Source: Halovenus sp.
GTDB taxonomy: Archaea > Halobacteriota > Halobacteria > Halobacteriales > Haloarculaceae
Reading direction: 5' to 3'
Assembly (NCBI GenBank): GCA_003551265.1
Contig: PUMG01000206.1
Span: 1 to 9,696, forward strand
Length of the DNA stretch: 9,696 nt
Made by a program: the position numbers and the translations under genes. Of the stretch, positions 1-6,899 are shown one piece after another. Under the pieces are notes generated by a model that was not told the origin of the DNA, ran no database searches, and saw only the letters and a list, made by a program, of their open reading frames with translations. How positions within the stretch are numbered: position 1 is the first letter of the stretch; the number at the start of each line of letters is the position of its first letter.

Positions 1-1050
1 GAGACGTTCACCGAAACCAGTGCCGATGCGATCAGCACGGCACGTGAGAAAGCGCGACGGACCGACGTCGTGGGTATCTCGCTCGCGGGAACCGAGCCAA
101 CAGTGGCAGTGCTGCGGGCCGAACGAGGACAGCTCATCGACAGGGAACAACACACGCTCGACGCGCCCGAAACCGTCTCCGAGGTTGGGAAAGTGCTCGC
201 TGCGTTCTTGGCGCAGTACTACGCCACGACCGAACTTCCCGATGTTGTGCTGTGTCCGGAGCGTCCCGCCGACCAGGAGGTCGAAGCGTGGTTGTCGGAC
301 GTCGGCGTTACACTTCGCGTTCCCGGTGTGGGCCGCGAAGCAACCCTCGTCGACCTCGCAATGAAAAACGCCAGTCGACCGAGACGGGACCGAGACGAGA
401 CCGCTGCGCTCGCGGAGGCGCTGGGACTCGACGACGCAGCACGCATCGAAGGATTCGACGTCAGCCACGCACACGGACGCTCGGTGGTCGGCAGCAACGT
501 CGTGTTCGTGAAAGCCAGTCCCGAAAAAAGTGAGTATCGCCGACGCAGGCTCTCAGAAGAGAACGACGACTACGCGAACATGTACGAGTTGCTTCGCTGG
601 CGTGCCGACCGTGCAGTCGAGGGACGCGACGAGCGACCACGGCCGGACCTGTTGCTCATCGACGGCGGTCGTGGCCAGCTCAATGCCGCGCGTGCCGCAC
701 TGGAAGACGCCGGCTGGGACATCCCGACTGTCGCGCTGGCGAAAGCTGACGAGCGCGTGATTACCCCCGAGACGACGTACGAGTGGCCGTCAGATGCGTC
801 CCAGCTTCACCTGCTCCAGCGGGTGCGAGACGAAGCCCATCGCTTCGCACGACAGTACCACGAGACGCTCCGGGATGAGGTGTCGACGCCACTCGATGAC
901 ATCCCAGGAGTCGGTCCAGCCACGAGAAAGCGTCTTCTCGCCCGCTTCGGGAGCGTTCAGGCGCTCAGAGACGCATCCATCGACGAACTGACCGAGGTCC
1001 GCGGTATCGGACCCAAGACAGCAACACGTCTCTCCGAACAGCTGTCGTGA
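1..1050 (+). CDS. uvrC: UvrABC system protein C (excision nuclease subunit), C-terminal part; 5' end outside window
   Basis: This is the C-terminal 349 residues of UvrC, which makes the incisions on either side of a lesion in nucleotide-excision repair after UvrAB recognition. The frame is open from base 1, so the N-terminal GIY-YIG nuclease and probably the UvrB-binding region lie upstream; full UvrC is about 570-610 residues. Numbering from base 1, the RNase H-like endonuclease domain carries GFDVSH (D153), [10 protein letters not shown] (D221) and RDEAH (H280), matching the conserved Asp-Asp-His triad of the family. The KSEYRRRRL and DDYANM stretches between D153 and D221 are also typical. 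The end is a double helix-hairpin-helix DNA-binding domain ([13 protein letters not shown] around 301-313, [12 protein letters not shown] around 332-343), needed for the 5' incision in bacterial homologues. It ends in TGA, with a hairpin four bases later. Identity is secure; only the missing start limits it. Confidence 0.96.
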   Translation, partial: ETFTETSADAISTAREKARRTDVVGISLAGTEPTVAVLRAERGQLIDREQHTLDAPETVSEVGKVLAAFLAQYYATTELPDVVLCPERPADQEVEAWLSDVGVTLRVPGVGREATLVDLAMKNASRPRRDRDETAALAEALGLDDAARIEGFDVSHAHGRSVVGSNVVFVKASPEKSEYRRRRLSEENDDYANMYELLRWRADRAVEGRDERPRPDLLLIDGGRGQLNAARAALEDAGWDIPTVALAKADERVITPETTYEWPSDASQLHLLQRVRDEAHRFARQYHETLRDEVSTPLDDIPGVGPATRKRLLARFGSVQALRDASIDELTEVRGIGPKTATRLSEQLS

Positions 1051-1053
1051 AAA

Positions 1054-1100
1054 CAGACCAACCACTTCGCCCGAATAAATCACGGGCTGGTGGTGGTCTG
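1054..1100 (+). terminator. strong hairpin directly after uvrC, candidate 3' end or terminator structure
   Basis: Bases 1054-1060 (CAGACCA) pair with 1094-1100 (TGGTCTG), 1062-1065 (CCAC) with 1090-1093 (GTGG), and 1069-1073 (GCCCG) with 1083-1087 (CGGGC). The loop is 9 bases of AATAAATCA, with only a single-base bulge and a small internal loop in the stem. It starts four bases after the uvrC stop. No clear U-run follows, so it is not a textbook intrinsic terminator. Archaeal 3' ends often depend on U-tracts, so it may instead stabilise the mRNA end. Confidence 0.5.
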
Positions 1101-1332
1101 TGGTTGCCGGTTGGAGGTTCCGGTCAGAAGATTGTCAGAGGCACAGTCCGGTTTCTCTCCTGCCAACGCGGCTACCCGTAATTTTACTGCCCGTTATATA
1201 ATATTTCTGCTTTGTGTCGGTTTGTATAATAATGATGTTTTGGCAGTATGCTCATGAGTTATCTGGCTTCGAAGTTTGTCTTGACCAGTTTCAGACGAAC
1301 ACAGGTTTCACTGGTCAAATCCACTGCCTCTT
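1101..1332. other. non-coding gap between convergent uvrC and dut, AT-rich core with inverted repeats
   Basis: No believable gene is seen here. The centre (about 1170-1250) is much richer in A/T than its surroundings and contains TATA-like strings on both strands (GTTATATAATATTT near 1193-1206, TATAATAATG near 1225-1234). A 7-base inverted repeat, CTGCCAA at 1160-1166 and TTGGCAG at 1240-1246, brackets this core. A second inverted repeat lies at 1281-1318. A plus-strand reading frame at 1248-1445 covers part of it, but its product is unrecognised and runs antisense into dut. The gap could hold a small RNA, an old insertion scar or only 3' regions. Confidence 0.4.
1281..1318. repeat. 9-base perfect inverted repeat downstream of dut
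   Basis: TTGACCAGT (1281-1289) and ACTGGTCAA (1310-1318) are exact reverse complements separated by 20 bases. The structure lies 14 bases beyond the dut stop codon, so in the dut transcript it would form a stem soon after the stop. No T-run follows on either strand. It may be a dut 3' end structure or part of a small RNA. Confidence 0.45.
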
Positions 1333-1812
1333 TCACAGACTTTCGTCAGTTGGTATGTTCTCGTTTTGGTACGAGCCGTCGTACGTCTCCTGATGAGCAG
1401 CCTCCGCAAGGACGAGCTGGGCAATTCGGGCACCGCGTTCAATGACGATCTCGTGGTACACTTCGAGGAGGCCTTCGCCTCGGCCTTCGTAGCCAGCGTC
1501 CCAGACTGCCGTATCGAGCATACAGGAGTTTCGCAGCAACGACGATCGCGGATAGAGAAACCCGACGTGGCCTTCGGGAATGCGAATGTGATCAGCGTAC
1601 CTGACCACGTATCCATCCGGGGAGAGTCGAAAACAGCCATCCACACAGTCGAGTTCACGCCGCGAGCCCACTGTTTTCCCGCCGCGTTCGATACGACCGG
1701 GTTCTGTCTGCTCGAACACGGTTTCGAGGGTGAGGTCTACCCCGTTTGGTTGGACCTGGGACGCTCGAACGTCACCCAGATTCTCTGCGACGAACTGCCC
1801 GCTTTTGAACAT
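1333..1812 (-). CDS. dut: archaeal dUTPase (dUTP diphosphatase) of the dCTP deaminase/dUTPase superfamily
   Basis: The 159-residue product should hydrolyse dUTP to dUMP and diphosphate in the cytoplasm, keeping uracil out of DNA and feeding dTMP synthesis. The start MFKSGQFVAENL resembles the usual archaeal dUTPase beginning, so ATG at 1812 is preferred although the frame stays open to 1989. Motifs in order are QPNGVDLTL (21-29), FLYPRSSLLRNS (85-96), AVWDAGYEG (102-110), GLLEVYH (114-120), RIAQLVL (129-135) and a flexible C-terminal YDGSYQN (144-150). D105 and E117 fall where the bifunctional archaeal dCTP deaminase-dUTPase has its catalytic Asp and Glu, but two residues further apart. A deaminase or bifunctional activity therefore cannot be excluded from sequence; dUTPase is my preferred call. 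The gene converges on uvrC and diverges from the secretion-type operon, with a promoter region containing a 10-base inverted repeat upstream. Confidence 0.88.
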   Translation of the reverse strand: MFKSGQFVAENLGDVRASQVQPNGVDLTLETVFEQTEPGRIERGGKTVGSRRELDCVDGCFRLSPDGYVVRYADHIRIPEGHVGFLYPRSSLLRNSCMLDTAVWDAGYEGRGEGLLEVYHEIVIERGARIAQLVLAEAAHQETYDGSYQNENIPTDESL

Positions 1813-1865
1813 ACGACTGGGTGTGCGTAGCAGCGTGAAAGCAGTGGCGGTTGTCCGCTCTAGAG

Positions 1866-1873
1866 GGATTATC
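1866..1873 (-). promoter_or_regulatory. possible TATA-like box of dut
   Basis: Read on the minus strand the sequence is ACGATAAT, about 55-60 bases before the dut ATG. It would give a leader of roughly 30 bases. No better AT-rich box is seen at the 25-base leaderless distance. The 1888-1914 inverted repeat lies just upstream of it. Confidence 0.25.
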
Positions 1874-1887
1874 GTACCGGTGCAGAG

Positions 1888-1914
1888 ATTCTCGCTGCGA
1901 CGTACAGCGAGAAT
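1888..1914. promoter_or_regulatory. 10-base inverted repeat in the divergent promoter region, candidate operator
   Basis: ATTCTCGCTG (1888-1897) and CAGCGAGAAT (1905-1914) are exact reverse complements with a 7-base spacer. The site is about 76 bases upstream of dut and 83 bases upstream of the coiled-coil gene at 1997. A dyad of this size and spacing suits a dimeric regulator such as a winged-helix protein. Its position next to the possible dut TATA-like box suggests it acts on dut, on the operon, or on both. No regulator gene adjoins it. Confidence 0.45.
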
Positions 1915-1919
1915 TCTAT

Positions 1920-1936
1920 GATGACGTATGGTCATC
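1920..1936. repeat. short inverted repeat between dut and the operon
   Basis: GATGAC (1920-1925) and GTCATC (1931-1936) are exact reverse complements separated by GTATG. They lie six bases from the preceding 10-base dyad and 61 bases before the operon's first ATG. The repeat is short enough to occur by chance, but its place in a regulatory region makes it worth recording. Confidence 0.3.
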
Positions 1937-1966
1937 CCTATACCTGGGTTTCGAACACTGCGAACA

Positions 1967-1975
1967 TTCAAGTAG
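1967..1975 (+). promoter_or_regulatory. TATA-like box of the coiled-coil/ATPase/platform operon
   Basis: TTCAAGTAG is centred about 26 bases before the ATG at 1997 and is preceded by a purine-rich CGAACA that could serve as the TFB recognition element. The spacing implies a leaderless mRNA beginning at or next to the ATG, which is common in haloarchaea. No Shine-Dalgarno sequence is seen between it and the ATG. Confidence 0.45.
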
Positions 1976-1996
1976 GAATACGGAACCACGGGGCGT

Positions 1997-2752
1997 ATGG
2001 ACGACGCGCTCAGGGAACGAGTCGAGGCGCTCGAACGGACAGTGACCGGTGGCGACCATGACCTGTCGGGCCTCGCTGACGAGGCGGATGCACTCGACCG
2101 CCTCGAACAGCTAGAAGAGCAGTTCGAAACGATTCAGGACAGTCTCGCAGAGCTCGAGGCTTCGACGCAGGCGCTGCGGGGATACGTTGGCAACATTCGT
2201 GCGGTCAACGAGGACGTCGAGCAGCGCGCCGAACTCGCACTGGCGAAAGCCGAGGAGATCGAAGCCGGCACAAAAACACCGGATACTGCCTCAAAAGATA
2301 CCGATTCGCACTCACGGAACGTAGATTCGTACTCACGGAACATGGATTCCCGAACCAGAGCAGGTGCCGATGACCGCTATTCCACTCGTTCCAACTCGGA
2401 TGGGTGCTTGCACGAGTCCGGTCCCTCGACACGAAAAACGCGCTGTAACACCTGCGGTTCGGTACAGAACGCTCCACCAGGGAACACTGACTCCACGACA
2501 CAGAACGGTTCGGGCGCTGCGGTCACTGGACCCGGGACTGACATCGGTGTCTCGGTCTCTGACGAGACGACTCACAGACCACCGAAGACCGACGAGAACG
2601 GTGTTGAGCCACCGACAGCAGAAGAGACTGGTATAGAGACGGAGCAGCAGAGAGCGGACCCGTTCGAGTCTCTCGGGAAGAAAGACCCACTGGTGTCGGA
2701 CGAAAGAGATGACAGCGGTGGTCGGCTGAGTCGTTTCAGGGAGTTGTTGTGA
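1997..2752 (+). CDS. acidic coiled-coil protein with central CxxC motif (DUF7310-like), first gene of the secretion-type operon
   Basis: The product has 251 residues, is hydrophilic, and shows no signal peptide or membrane segment. Residues 1-90 form a probable coiled coil (long runs such as LDRLEQLEEQFETIQDSLAELE around 33-54, continuing to AELALAKAEEIEA near 78-90). Residues 91-145 are low complexity and include a heptad repeat, DSHSRNV then DSYSRNM then a degenerate DSRTRA (about 103-121). A CNTC motif at 150-153 (with C137 nearby) could bind a metal or form a disulfide. The rest is Ser/Thr/Gly/acid-rich and probably disordered, ending in a basic RLSRFRELL tail. From memory it resembles a haloarchaeal coiled-coil family (DUF7310) encoded beside GspE-like ATPases; I could not verify this. 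The ATPase gene follows after 32 bases, so a role with that machine, perhaps as an adaptor, is inferred from position alone. Confidence 0.75.
   Translation: MDDALRERVEALERTVTGGDHDLSGLADEADALDRLEQLEEQFETIQDSLAELEASTQALRGYVGNIRAVNEDVEQRAELALAKAEEIEAGTKTPDTASKDTDSHSRNVDSYSRNMDSRTRAGADDRYSTRSNSDGCLHESGPSTRKTRCNTCGSVQNAPPGNTDSTTQNGSGAAVTGPGTDIGVSVSDETTHRPPKTDENGVEPPTAEETGIETEQQRADPFESLGKKDPLVSDERDDSGGRLSRFRELL
2303..2344 (+). repeat. two tandem 21-base repeats inside the coiled-coil gene
   Basis: GATTCGCACTCACGGAAC plus GTA (2303-2323) is followed directly by GATTCGTACTCACGGAAC plus ATG (2324-2344), and a decayed third copy starts with GATTC at 2345. The copies encode the heptads DSHSRNV and DSYSRNM. 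Keeping the unit at a multiple of three preserves the frame, so copy number could vary between strains. Confidence 0.7.
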
Positions 2753-2784
2753 TTCACTCGAGATACCAGTGACCACCCACAGAC

Positions 2785-4701
2785 ATGGCAGACATCCCAC
2801 GTACCGTTCGCGACAGCATTCAGGTCGTCCTCGGGACCGACCGAGAGCCAACAGGCTGTCAGTGTGAGCCATCGTTCGCTGACCAAACACTGCTAATCGA
2901 TGCGTCAGCCTGCCCGTTCGACGGCCAGTTGGCGACCAGTCCCGAGTGCCGGGAGACCGTCATCGACGCACTGACCGCGAGAGACATCGATGTCGTTGTG
3001 AGCGAATCAGGCGGTGTCGAACGAGCATACGAGGACGACAGTGCGGCACTGCTCGTTGCAGCCGGTCGGTTCGTCGAAGCGGTGGAGTTCCACGACGAAC
3101 GCCTCGCTCGACTCGCACGAAGTGACCCACTCGGGGCCTGTCTGGAGGCGACCGGACGTGCCGATGTCGTTGCTGATATTGCGGCCGAAACCGGGCTTGC
3201 TGAACTGACTGCACGGGGTCTCGGATACGAGGAAGCACTCTCATCGTCGGTGGGGCCCACACTCAGTCACTGGCGCATCGAACGGTCGCCACCTGCAACA
3301 TCGACACTACTTCGCGTCCACCAGCTCGAGACGGGCGGAACTATCCGACAGTACGACCAGCCGACTGGACTGACCTGTTATCATCTCGAACCAGTCGAAC
3401 ACCAGCTTCCCGCGAACGCCCTCGAAACCCTCGAATCCGCCTACTGTCGGCTCGCAAAGGGTGAGTTCGACGGCGGACACAGAGCACCTGCCCGTGCTGT
3501 CAGGGCGGTCCTCGAAGACAGCAAAAAGAGTTCGGAGGCGACCGAATGGACAGAAACAGTCGCGTACGTCCTGCGCAAGCACGCCAGAGGGTACGGACTG
3601 CTCGAGGACTTTTTCGCAGATCCTTCAGTTTCTGACGTGTTCGTCACCGCGCCTGCTCACTCGAATCGCCTGCGTGCAACAGTCGACGGTGAAACGATGG
3701 TGACGAACGTCACGTTGACCGACGAAGGTGTACAGGCGCTTTGTTCACGGTTTCGGCGTGAGAGCGGACGCGCCTTCTCGCGTGCGGACCCGACGCTGGA
3801 CGCCACAGCCGACATCTCCGGACGACGAATCCGTATCGCGGGTGTCACGGAACCCCCGAGTACCGGTGCGGCGTTTGCCTTTCGTGCACAGGGTCGTGAC
3901 GTCTGGACGCTCCCTGCGCTCGTCGGAAACGGTACACTCACGCCGTCCGCCGCAGCAGTGCTCTCGGTCGCTGTCGAACGAGGTGGTGCAATACTCGTCG
4001 CCGGTCCGCGAGGTGCGGGGAAAACGACGCTGCTCGGCGCGTTGCTCTGGGAACTGCCACCTGCAGTCAGAACGGTCGTCATCGAGGACACACCCGAGCT
4101 GCCGGTGTCTGCACTCCAGCGGACGGGTCGGGACATCCAGGCGTTGCTCGCGAGCGATGATGCCGAGGAGCTCTCTCCGACTGGTGCACTCAGGACTGCA
4201 CTCCGACTCGGAAACGGAGCACTCGTCGTCGGTGAGGTCAGAGGTGAAGAAGCGAGCGTCCTCTACGAAGCCATGCGGGTTGGTGCGAACAGCGAAGCAG
4301 TGCTCGGGACGATTCACGGCGATGGCGGGGAGGCAATTTACGAGCGGGTCGTCACCGACCTCGGTGTCTCGCCGACATCGTTCGGCGTCACGGACCTCGT
4401 CGTCTCACTCGAATCGACCGCCGCAGGTGCTCGGCGTGTAAAGACGGTCGAGGAAGTGCTCGCTGGGAAAGAGACCACGTTCGCAACGCTGTACGAGCAG
4501 ACAGAGGCGGGGCTTCGTTCGACGGGACGAATCGAACGCGGGAACAGCCATCTGCTCGACCAGCTCACGACACCAGAGGAGTCCTACGCCGACGTCAGGG
4601 CTCGCCTCACGGACCGTACACAACTGCTCGATGCGCTTGCTGTGCGTGATGCAACGACGGGTGGAGAAGTGACGAGTTCACATGCGAATCGTAACCGATG
4701 A
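2785..4701 (+). CDS. type II/IV secretion or archaeal pilus ATPase (GspE/PilB/VirB11-like) with cysteine-bearing N-terminal extension
   Basis: This 638-residue cytoplasmic ATPase belongs to the secretion-superfamily ATPases that drive type IV pilus, archaellum and type II/IV secretion machines. All core motifs are present: Walker A GPRGAGKTT (407-415, K413), Asp box IEDTPEL (433-439), Walker B LVVGEVRGEE with E484, and His box GTIHGDGGEAIYERVV (508-523, H511). RKHARGYGLLEDFFADPSVSDVFV (264-287) is the usual domain before the motor. The first ~250 residues are unlike bacterial PilB: C25, C27, C43 and C55 (CxC, then C-x15-C-x11-C) suggest a metal site, followed by a helical region. The length exceeds a minimal VirB11-like enzyme by about 250-300 residues. 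Its stop overlaps the next start as ATGA, so ATPase and platform are translationally coupled. It is probably a non-archaellar pilus or secretion motor; haloarchaeal homologues are annotated as pilB or secretion protein E, but I assign no symbol. Confidence 0.92.
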   Translation: MADIPRTVRDSIQVVLGTDREPTGCQCEPSFADQTLLIDASACPFDGQLATSPECRETVIDALTARDIDVVVSESGGVERAYEDDSAALLVAAGRFVEAVEFHDERLARLARSDPLGACLEATGRADVVADIAAETGLAELTARGLGYEEALSSSVGPTLSHWRIERSPPATSTLLRVHQLETGGTIRQYDQPTGLTCYHLEPVEHQLPANALETLESAYCRLAKGEFDGGHRAPARAVRAVLEDSKKSSEATEWTETVAYVLRKHARGYGLLEDFFADPSVSDVFVTAPAHSNRLRATVDGETMVTNVTLTDEGVQALCSRFRRESGRAFSRADPTLDATADISGRRIRIAGVTEPPSTGAAFAFRAQGRDVWTLPALVGNGTLTPSAAAVLSVAVERGGAILVAGPRGAGKTTLLGALLWELPPAVRTVVIEDTPELPVSALQRTGRDIQALLASDDAEELSPTGALRTALRLGNGALVVGEVRGEEASVLYEAMRVGANSEAVLGTIHGDGGEAIYERVVTDLGVSPTSFGVTDLVVSLESTAAGARRVKTVEEVLAGKETTFATLYEQTEAGLRSTGRIERGNSHLLDQLTTPEESYADVRARLTDRTQLLDALAVRDATTGGEVTSSHANRNR

Positions 4702-6407
4702 TACAGTGGGACCACAGCCTCGTCACGGCACTCGCCAGACTCTATCCCTGGCCCGTCGACCCGAGCGAGGAACTCCGAGACGCGCTCATCTTCCTCGGCT
4801 GGGAGATCAGCGCAGAAGACGTGGTCCGTGCAGGTTACGGTGCCGGTCTCGTCGTCGGTTGCCTCTGGGCAGTGCTACTGCTTTTCGTTCCATCCGCGCT
4901 TCGGCTCGTTTTCGCGTTTCTGGGGGCTGGAATCGCCTTGCTCGTCGTTCATGTGGGACACGCTGTTCCTGAACTCGCGGCAACCGCCCGGCGAACCAGC
5001 GCGCTCGGGTCTGCTCCCGACCTCGTTGCACGGGCGGTGCTGAGTATGCGACTGGAGCCGACACCCGAACGAGCGGGTGAGTTCGCGGCACAGACCGGCG
5101 AAGGTGTGCTCGCACAGAGCCTCGAGACACACGTCCGACAGACACACAACACAGCGCAGTCCGGTCTCGATAGCTTCGGCGACGCCTGGGCGGAGACGTT
5201 TCCGTCACTCCGGCGGGCGTTCGCACTCGTGGTCGTCGCTGGACGGACACAGACAGCAGACCGGTACAGACTGCTCGACCGTGCGCTGGCAGTCGTGCTC
5301 GAAGGCACGAGCAACCAGTTACAGGCGTTTGCAGCCCAGATACAAACGCCAGTGACCGCACTGTACGCATTCGGCGTGCTCTTGCCCACAGCGCTCGTTG
5401 CACTCCTGCCTGCTGCGGGTGCTGCTGGCGTTGTCGTTACCCCTGTAACCGTGGTCTTCCTGTACAATCTGGCTCTGCCCGGGGCGCTGTCTGTCGCAGC
5501 GCTCTGGTTGCTCACACGAAGACCAGTCTCGTTTCCGCCGCCGGAAGTTACACACAGTCATCCCGATGTTATAGACAGTCGGCAACTGGCGCTCGTGAGT
5601 GGCCTTGTCGCGGCTATCGCTACCGGGTTCGTCACGGCCAGGGCGCTTCCAGAGTGGGGTCCGCCCATTGCTGCGGCTGGTTTTGGATGCGGTGTTGCAC
5701 TCGTCGTTGCACACCAGCCAGTTGTTTCCGTCTACGACCTGGTGAGAGACGCCGAAGACGGCCTCGCTGACGCACTGGAACTCGTCGGTCGGCGTGTCGC
5801 CAACGGCCGGGCGGTCGAGACTGCAATCGAGGACGCAGCACGCGAACTCGATGGGACAATGGGTGAGTTACTCGCGTTCGGCGTGAAACAACAGCGACAG
5901 CTCCACGTCGGCGTCCGAGAGGCGTTTCTCGGTCGCCACGGCGCACTTGCGACGGTTCCGAGTCCACGAGTTCGGGGAAGTTTCGCCCTGCTCGCCCTGG
6001 CGGCTCACGAGGGACGTCCAGCAGGCGCAGCGCTGCTTTCGATGGCCGAGCACACCGACGACCTGCAGCGAATCGAGCGAGAAGCGCGACAACAACTCGC
6101 CTACGTCTGTCGAACCCTCGTGAACACCGCTGCGCTGTTCGGCCCGCTGGTCGCGGGTTCGACTGTTGCTCTCGCTGAGGGAATCGGTGGTGACGGAGAG
6201 TTACTCGGCGGCGATCAGTCTCTCGGCTGGCTCGGCGCACCTGTCGGTGTGTACGTTCTCTTTCTGGCAGTCATCCTGACGACACTCTCGGTTGGACTGA
6301 TTCGGGGCTTCGACCGCTCGCTCATCGGCTACCGTGTCGGCCGTACGCTCGTGTCGGCGACGGTGGTTTATCTCGGCTCGTATCTCCTCGTCGGAACTGT
6401 ACTGTGA
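4698..6407 (+). CDS. type II secretion F/TadC/FlaJ-like membrane platform protein
   Basis: The 569-residue protein is an integral membrane platform of the T2SSF/TadC/FlaJ type, the partner on which the upstream ATPase would act in assembling a pilus or exporting substrate. Nine likely membrane helices are visible at about 45-64, 66-88, 218-240, 243-271, 296-316, 321-340, 475-493, 512-535 and 548-568. Between them are two large soluble segments (about 91-215 and 341-472) that correspond to the duplicated cytoplasmic T2SSF domains, each helical and charged (for example RAGEFAAQTGEGVLAQSL and RRVANGRAVETAIEDAARELDG). The length and helix count match archaeal FlaJ-like proteins. The ATG at 4698 sits inside the ATGA overlap with the ATPase stop, with no Shine-Dalgarno, so translation probably re-initiates. 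No pilin-like gene follows. The family is clear; the specific machine is not. Confidence 0.88.
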   Translation: MIQWDHSLVTALARLYPWPVDPSEELRDALIFLGWEISAEDVVRAGYGAGLVVGCLWAVLLLFVPSALRLVFAFLGAGIALLVVHVGHAVPELAATARRTSALGSAPDLVARAVLSMRLEPTPERAGEFAAQTGEGVLAQSLETHVRQTHNTAQSGLDSFGDAWAETFPSLRRAFALVVVAGRTQTADRYRLLDRALAVVLEGTSNQLQAFAAQIQTPVTALYAFGVLLPTALVALLPAAGAAGVVVTPVTVVFLYNLALPGALSVAALWLLTRRPVSFPPPEVTHSHPDVIDSRQLALVSGLVAAIATGFVTARALPEWGPPIAAAGFGCGVALVVAHQPVVSVYDLVRDAEDGLADALELVGRRVANGRAVETAIEDAARELDGTMGELLAFGVKQQRQLHVGVREAFLGRHGALATVPSPRVRGSFALLALAAHEGRPAGAALLSMAEHTDDLQRIEREARQQLAYVCRTLVNTAALFGPLVAGSTVALAEGIGGDGELLGGDQSLGWLGAPVGVYVLFLAVILTTLSVGLIRGFDRSLIGYRVGRTLVSATVVYLGSYLLVGTVL

Positions 6408-6441
6408 AGTCACTGATTCGACGACGTACGGAAAGAGCAGA

Positions 6442-6450
6442 CCCTTATAC
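6442..6450 (+). promoter_or_regulatory. TATA-like box before the DUF5791-like gene
   Basis: CCCTTATAC is centred about 25 bases upstream of the ATG at 6471, the spacing expected for a leaderless haloarchaeal transcript. It lies in the 63-base gap after the membrane platform gene. The small gene and the epimerase-like gene therefore probably form their own transcription unit. Confidence 0.5.
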
Positions 6451-6470
6451 CTTCCTGACCAACAGAACGT

Positions 6471-6899
6471 ATGCTCAGAGGTGCGTTCGAGAACGCTGGA
6501 GAGCACACTCCCGAGTCGCTCCAGACTGCCTACGCCGATAGACTTGCAGCAACTATCGAGTCCCTGGGACTGTCTACAGTCGCCGAACAGACGGACATCG
6601 ACGCAGACCGACTGCGAGCGCTGGCTGACGGCGAGGTGCCTGAGATGACGCTCGAAGAGGCGATGGAAGTGCTCGCGACAGACGACGAGTTACCCGATGC
6701 AGAGACCCTCCACGCAGAAGCCCGGGATATCCTGCTCATGGGGATGTCGATGGCAGTGCTCGACGTCGAGGCACTCGCTTCCGGTGTGAACGACGCTATG
6801 GAACCCCGCGAGATTCAACAGAAAGTCGAGGGCCGATTCCCCATGACGCTTGCCGAATACGCCCTGCTCCACAGCTACATCGAACGTCGAAAACGATGA
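6471..6899 (+). CDS. small conserved haloarchaeal protein, DUF5791-like
   Basis: The 142-residue acidic, helical, soluble protein has no signal peptide. I associate it from memory with the haloarchaeal DUF5791 family, whose function is not known. Residues 35-60 (STVAEQTDIDADRLRALADG onward) look like a helix-turn-helix of the Cro/C1 type with a following TLEEAMEVLA helix, which hints at DNA binding or at a protein-interaction fold; the acidic character weakens the DNA-binding idea. The C-terminal part contains IQQKVEGRFPMTLAEYALLHSYIERR. The start ATG is supported by a TATA-like box about 25 bases upstream. Its last four bases overlap the next gene as ATGA, so the two products are made together and may act in one process. 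No function is claimed. Confidence 0.8.
   Translation: MLRGAFENAGEHTPESLQTAYADRLAATIESLGLSTVAEQTDIDADRLRALADGEVPEMTLEEAMEVLATDDELPDAETLHAEARDILLMGMSMAVLDVEALASGVNDAMEPREIQQKVEGRFPMTLAEYALLHSYIERRKR

Noticed and set aside
1160..1246. CTGCCAA/TTGGCAG as terminal inverted repeats of a mobile element
   Set aside because: Arms are only seven bases, the enclosed segment is about 73 bases without coding content, and no flanking target-site duplication is seen. Kept only as a note in the gap description.
1248..1445. Plus-strand 65-codon frame between uvrC and dut
   Set aside because: The product is unrecognised, rich in Ser/Arg rather than acidic residues as expected of a haloarchaeal protein, contains the 1281-1318 inverted repeat, and runs antisense into dut.
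1366..1830. 154-codon plus-strand frame opposite dut
   Set aside because: It is the antisense shadow of dut and has no family resemblance; dut itself has all its family motifs.
1813..1989. 59-residue N-terminal extension of the dut frame
   Set aside because: The extension is basic and unlike dUTPases, would cover the divergent promoter region, and the family begins at the MFKSGQF start at 1812.
3728..4441. 237-codon frame within the ATPase gene
   Set aside because: Arg/Ser-rich out-of-frame translation of a GC-rich gene; the ATPase frame carries Walker and His-box motifs across the same bases.
5632..6240. 202-codon minus-strand frame within the membrane platform gene
   Set aside because: Arg-rich antisense product typical of GC-rich shadows, over a clear T2SSF domain.
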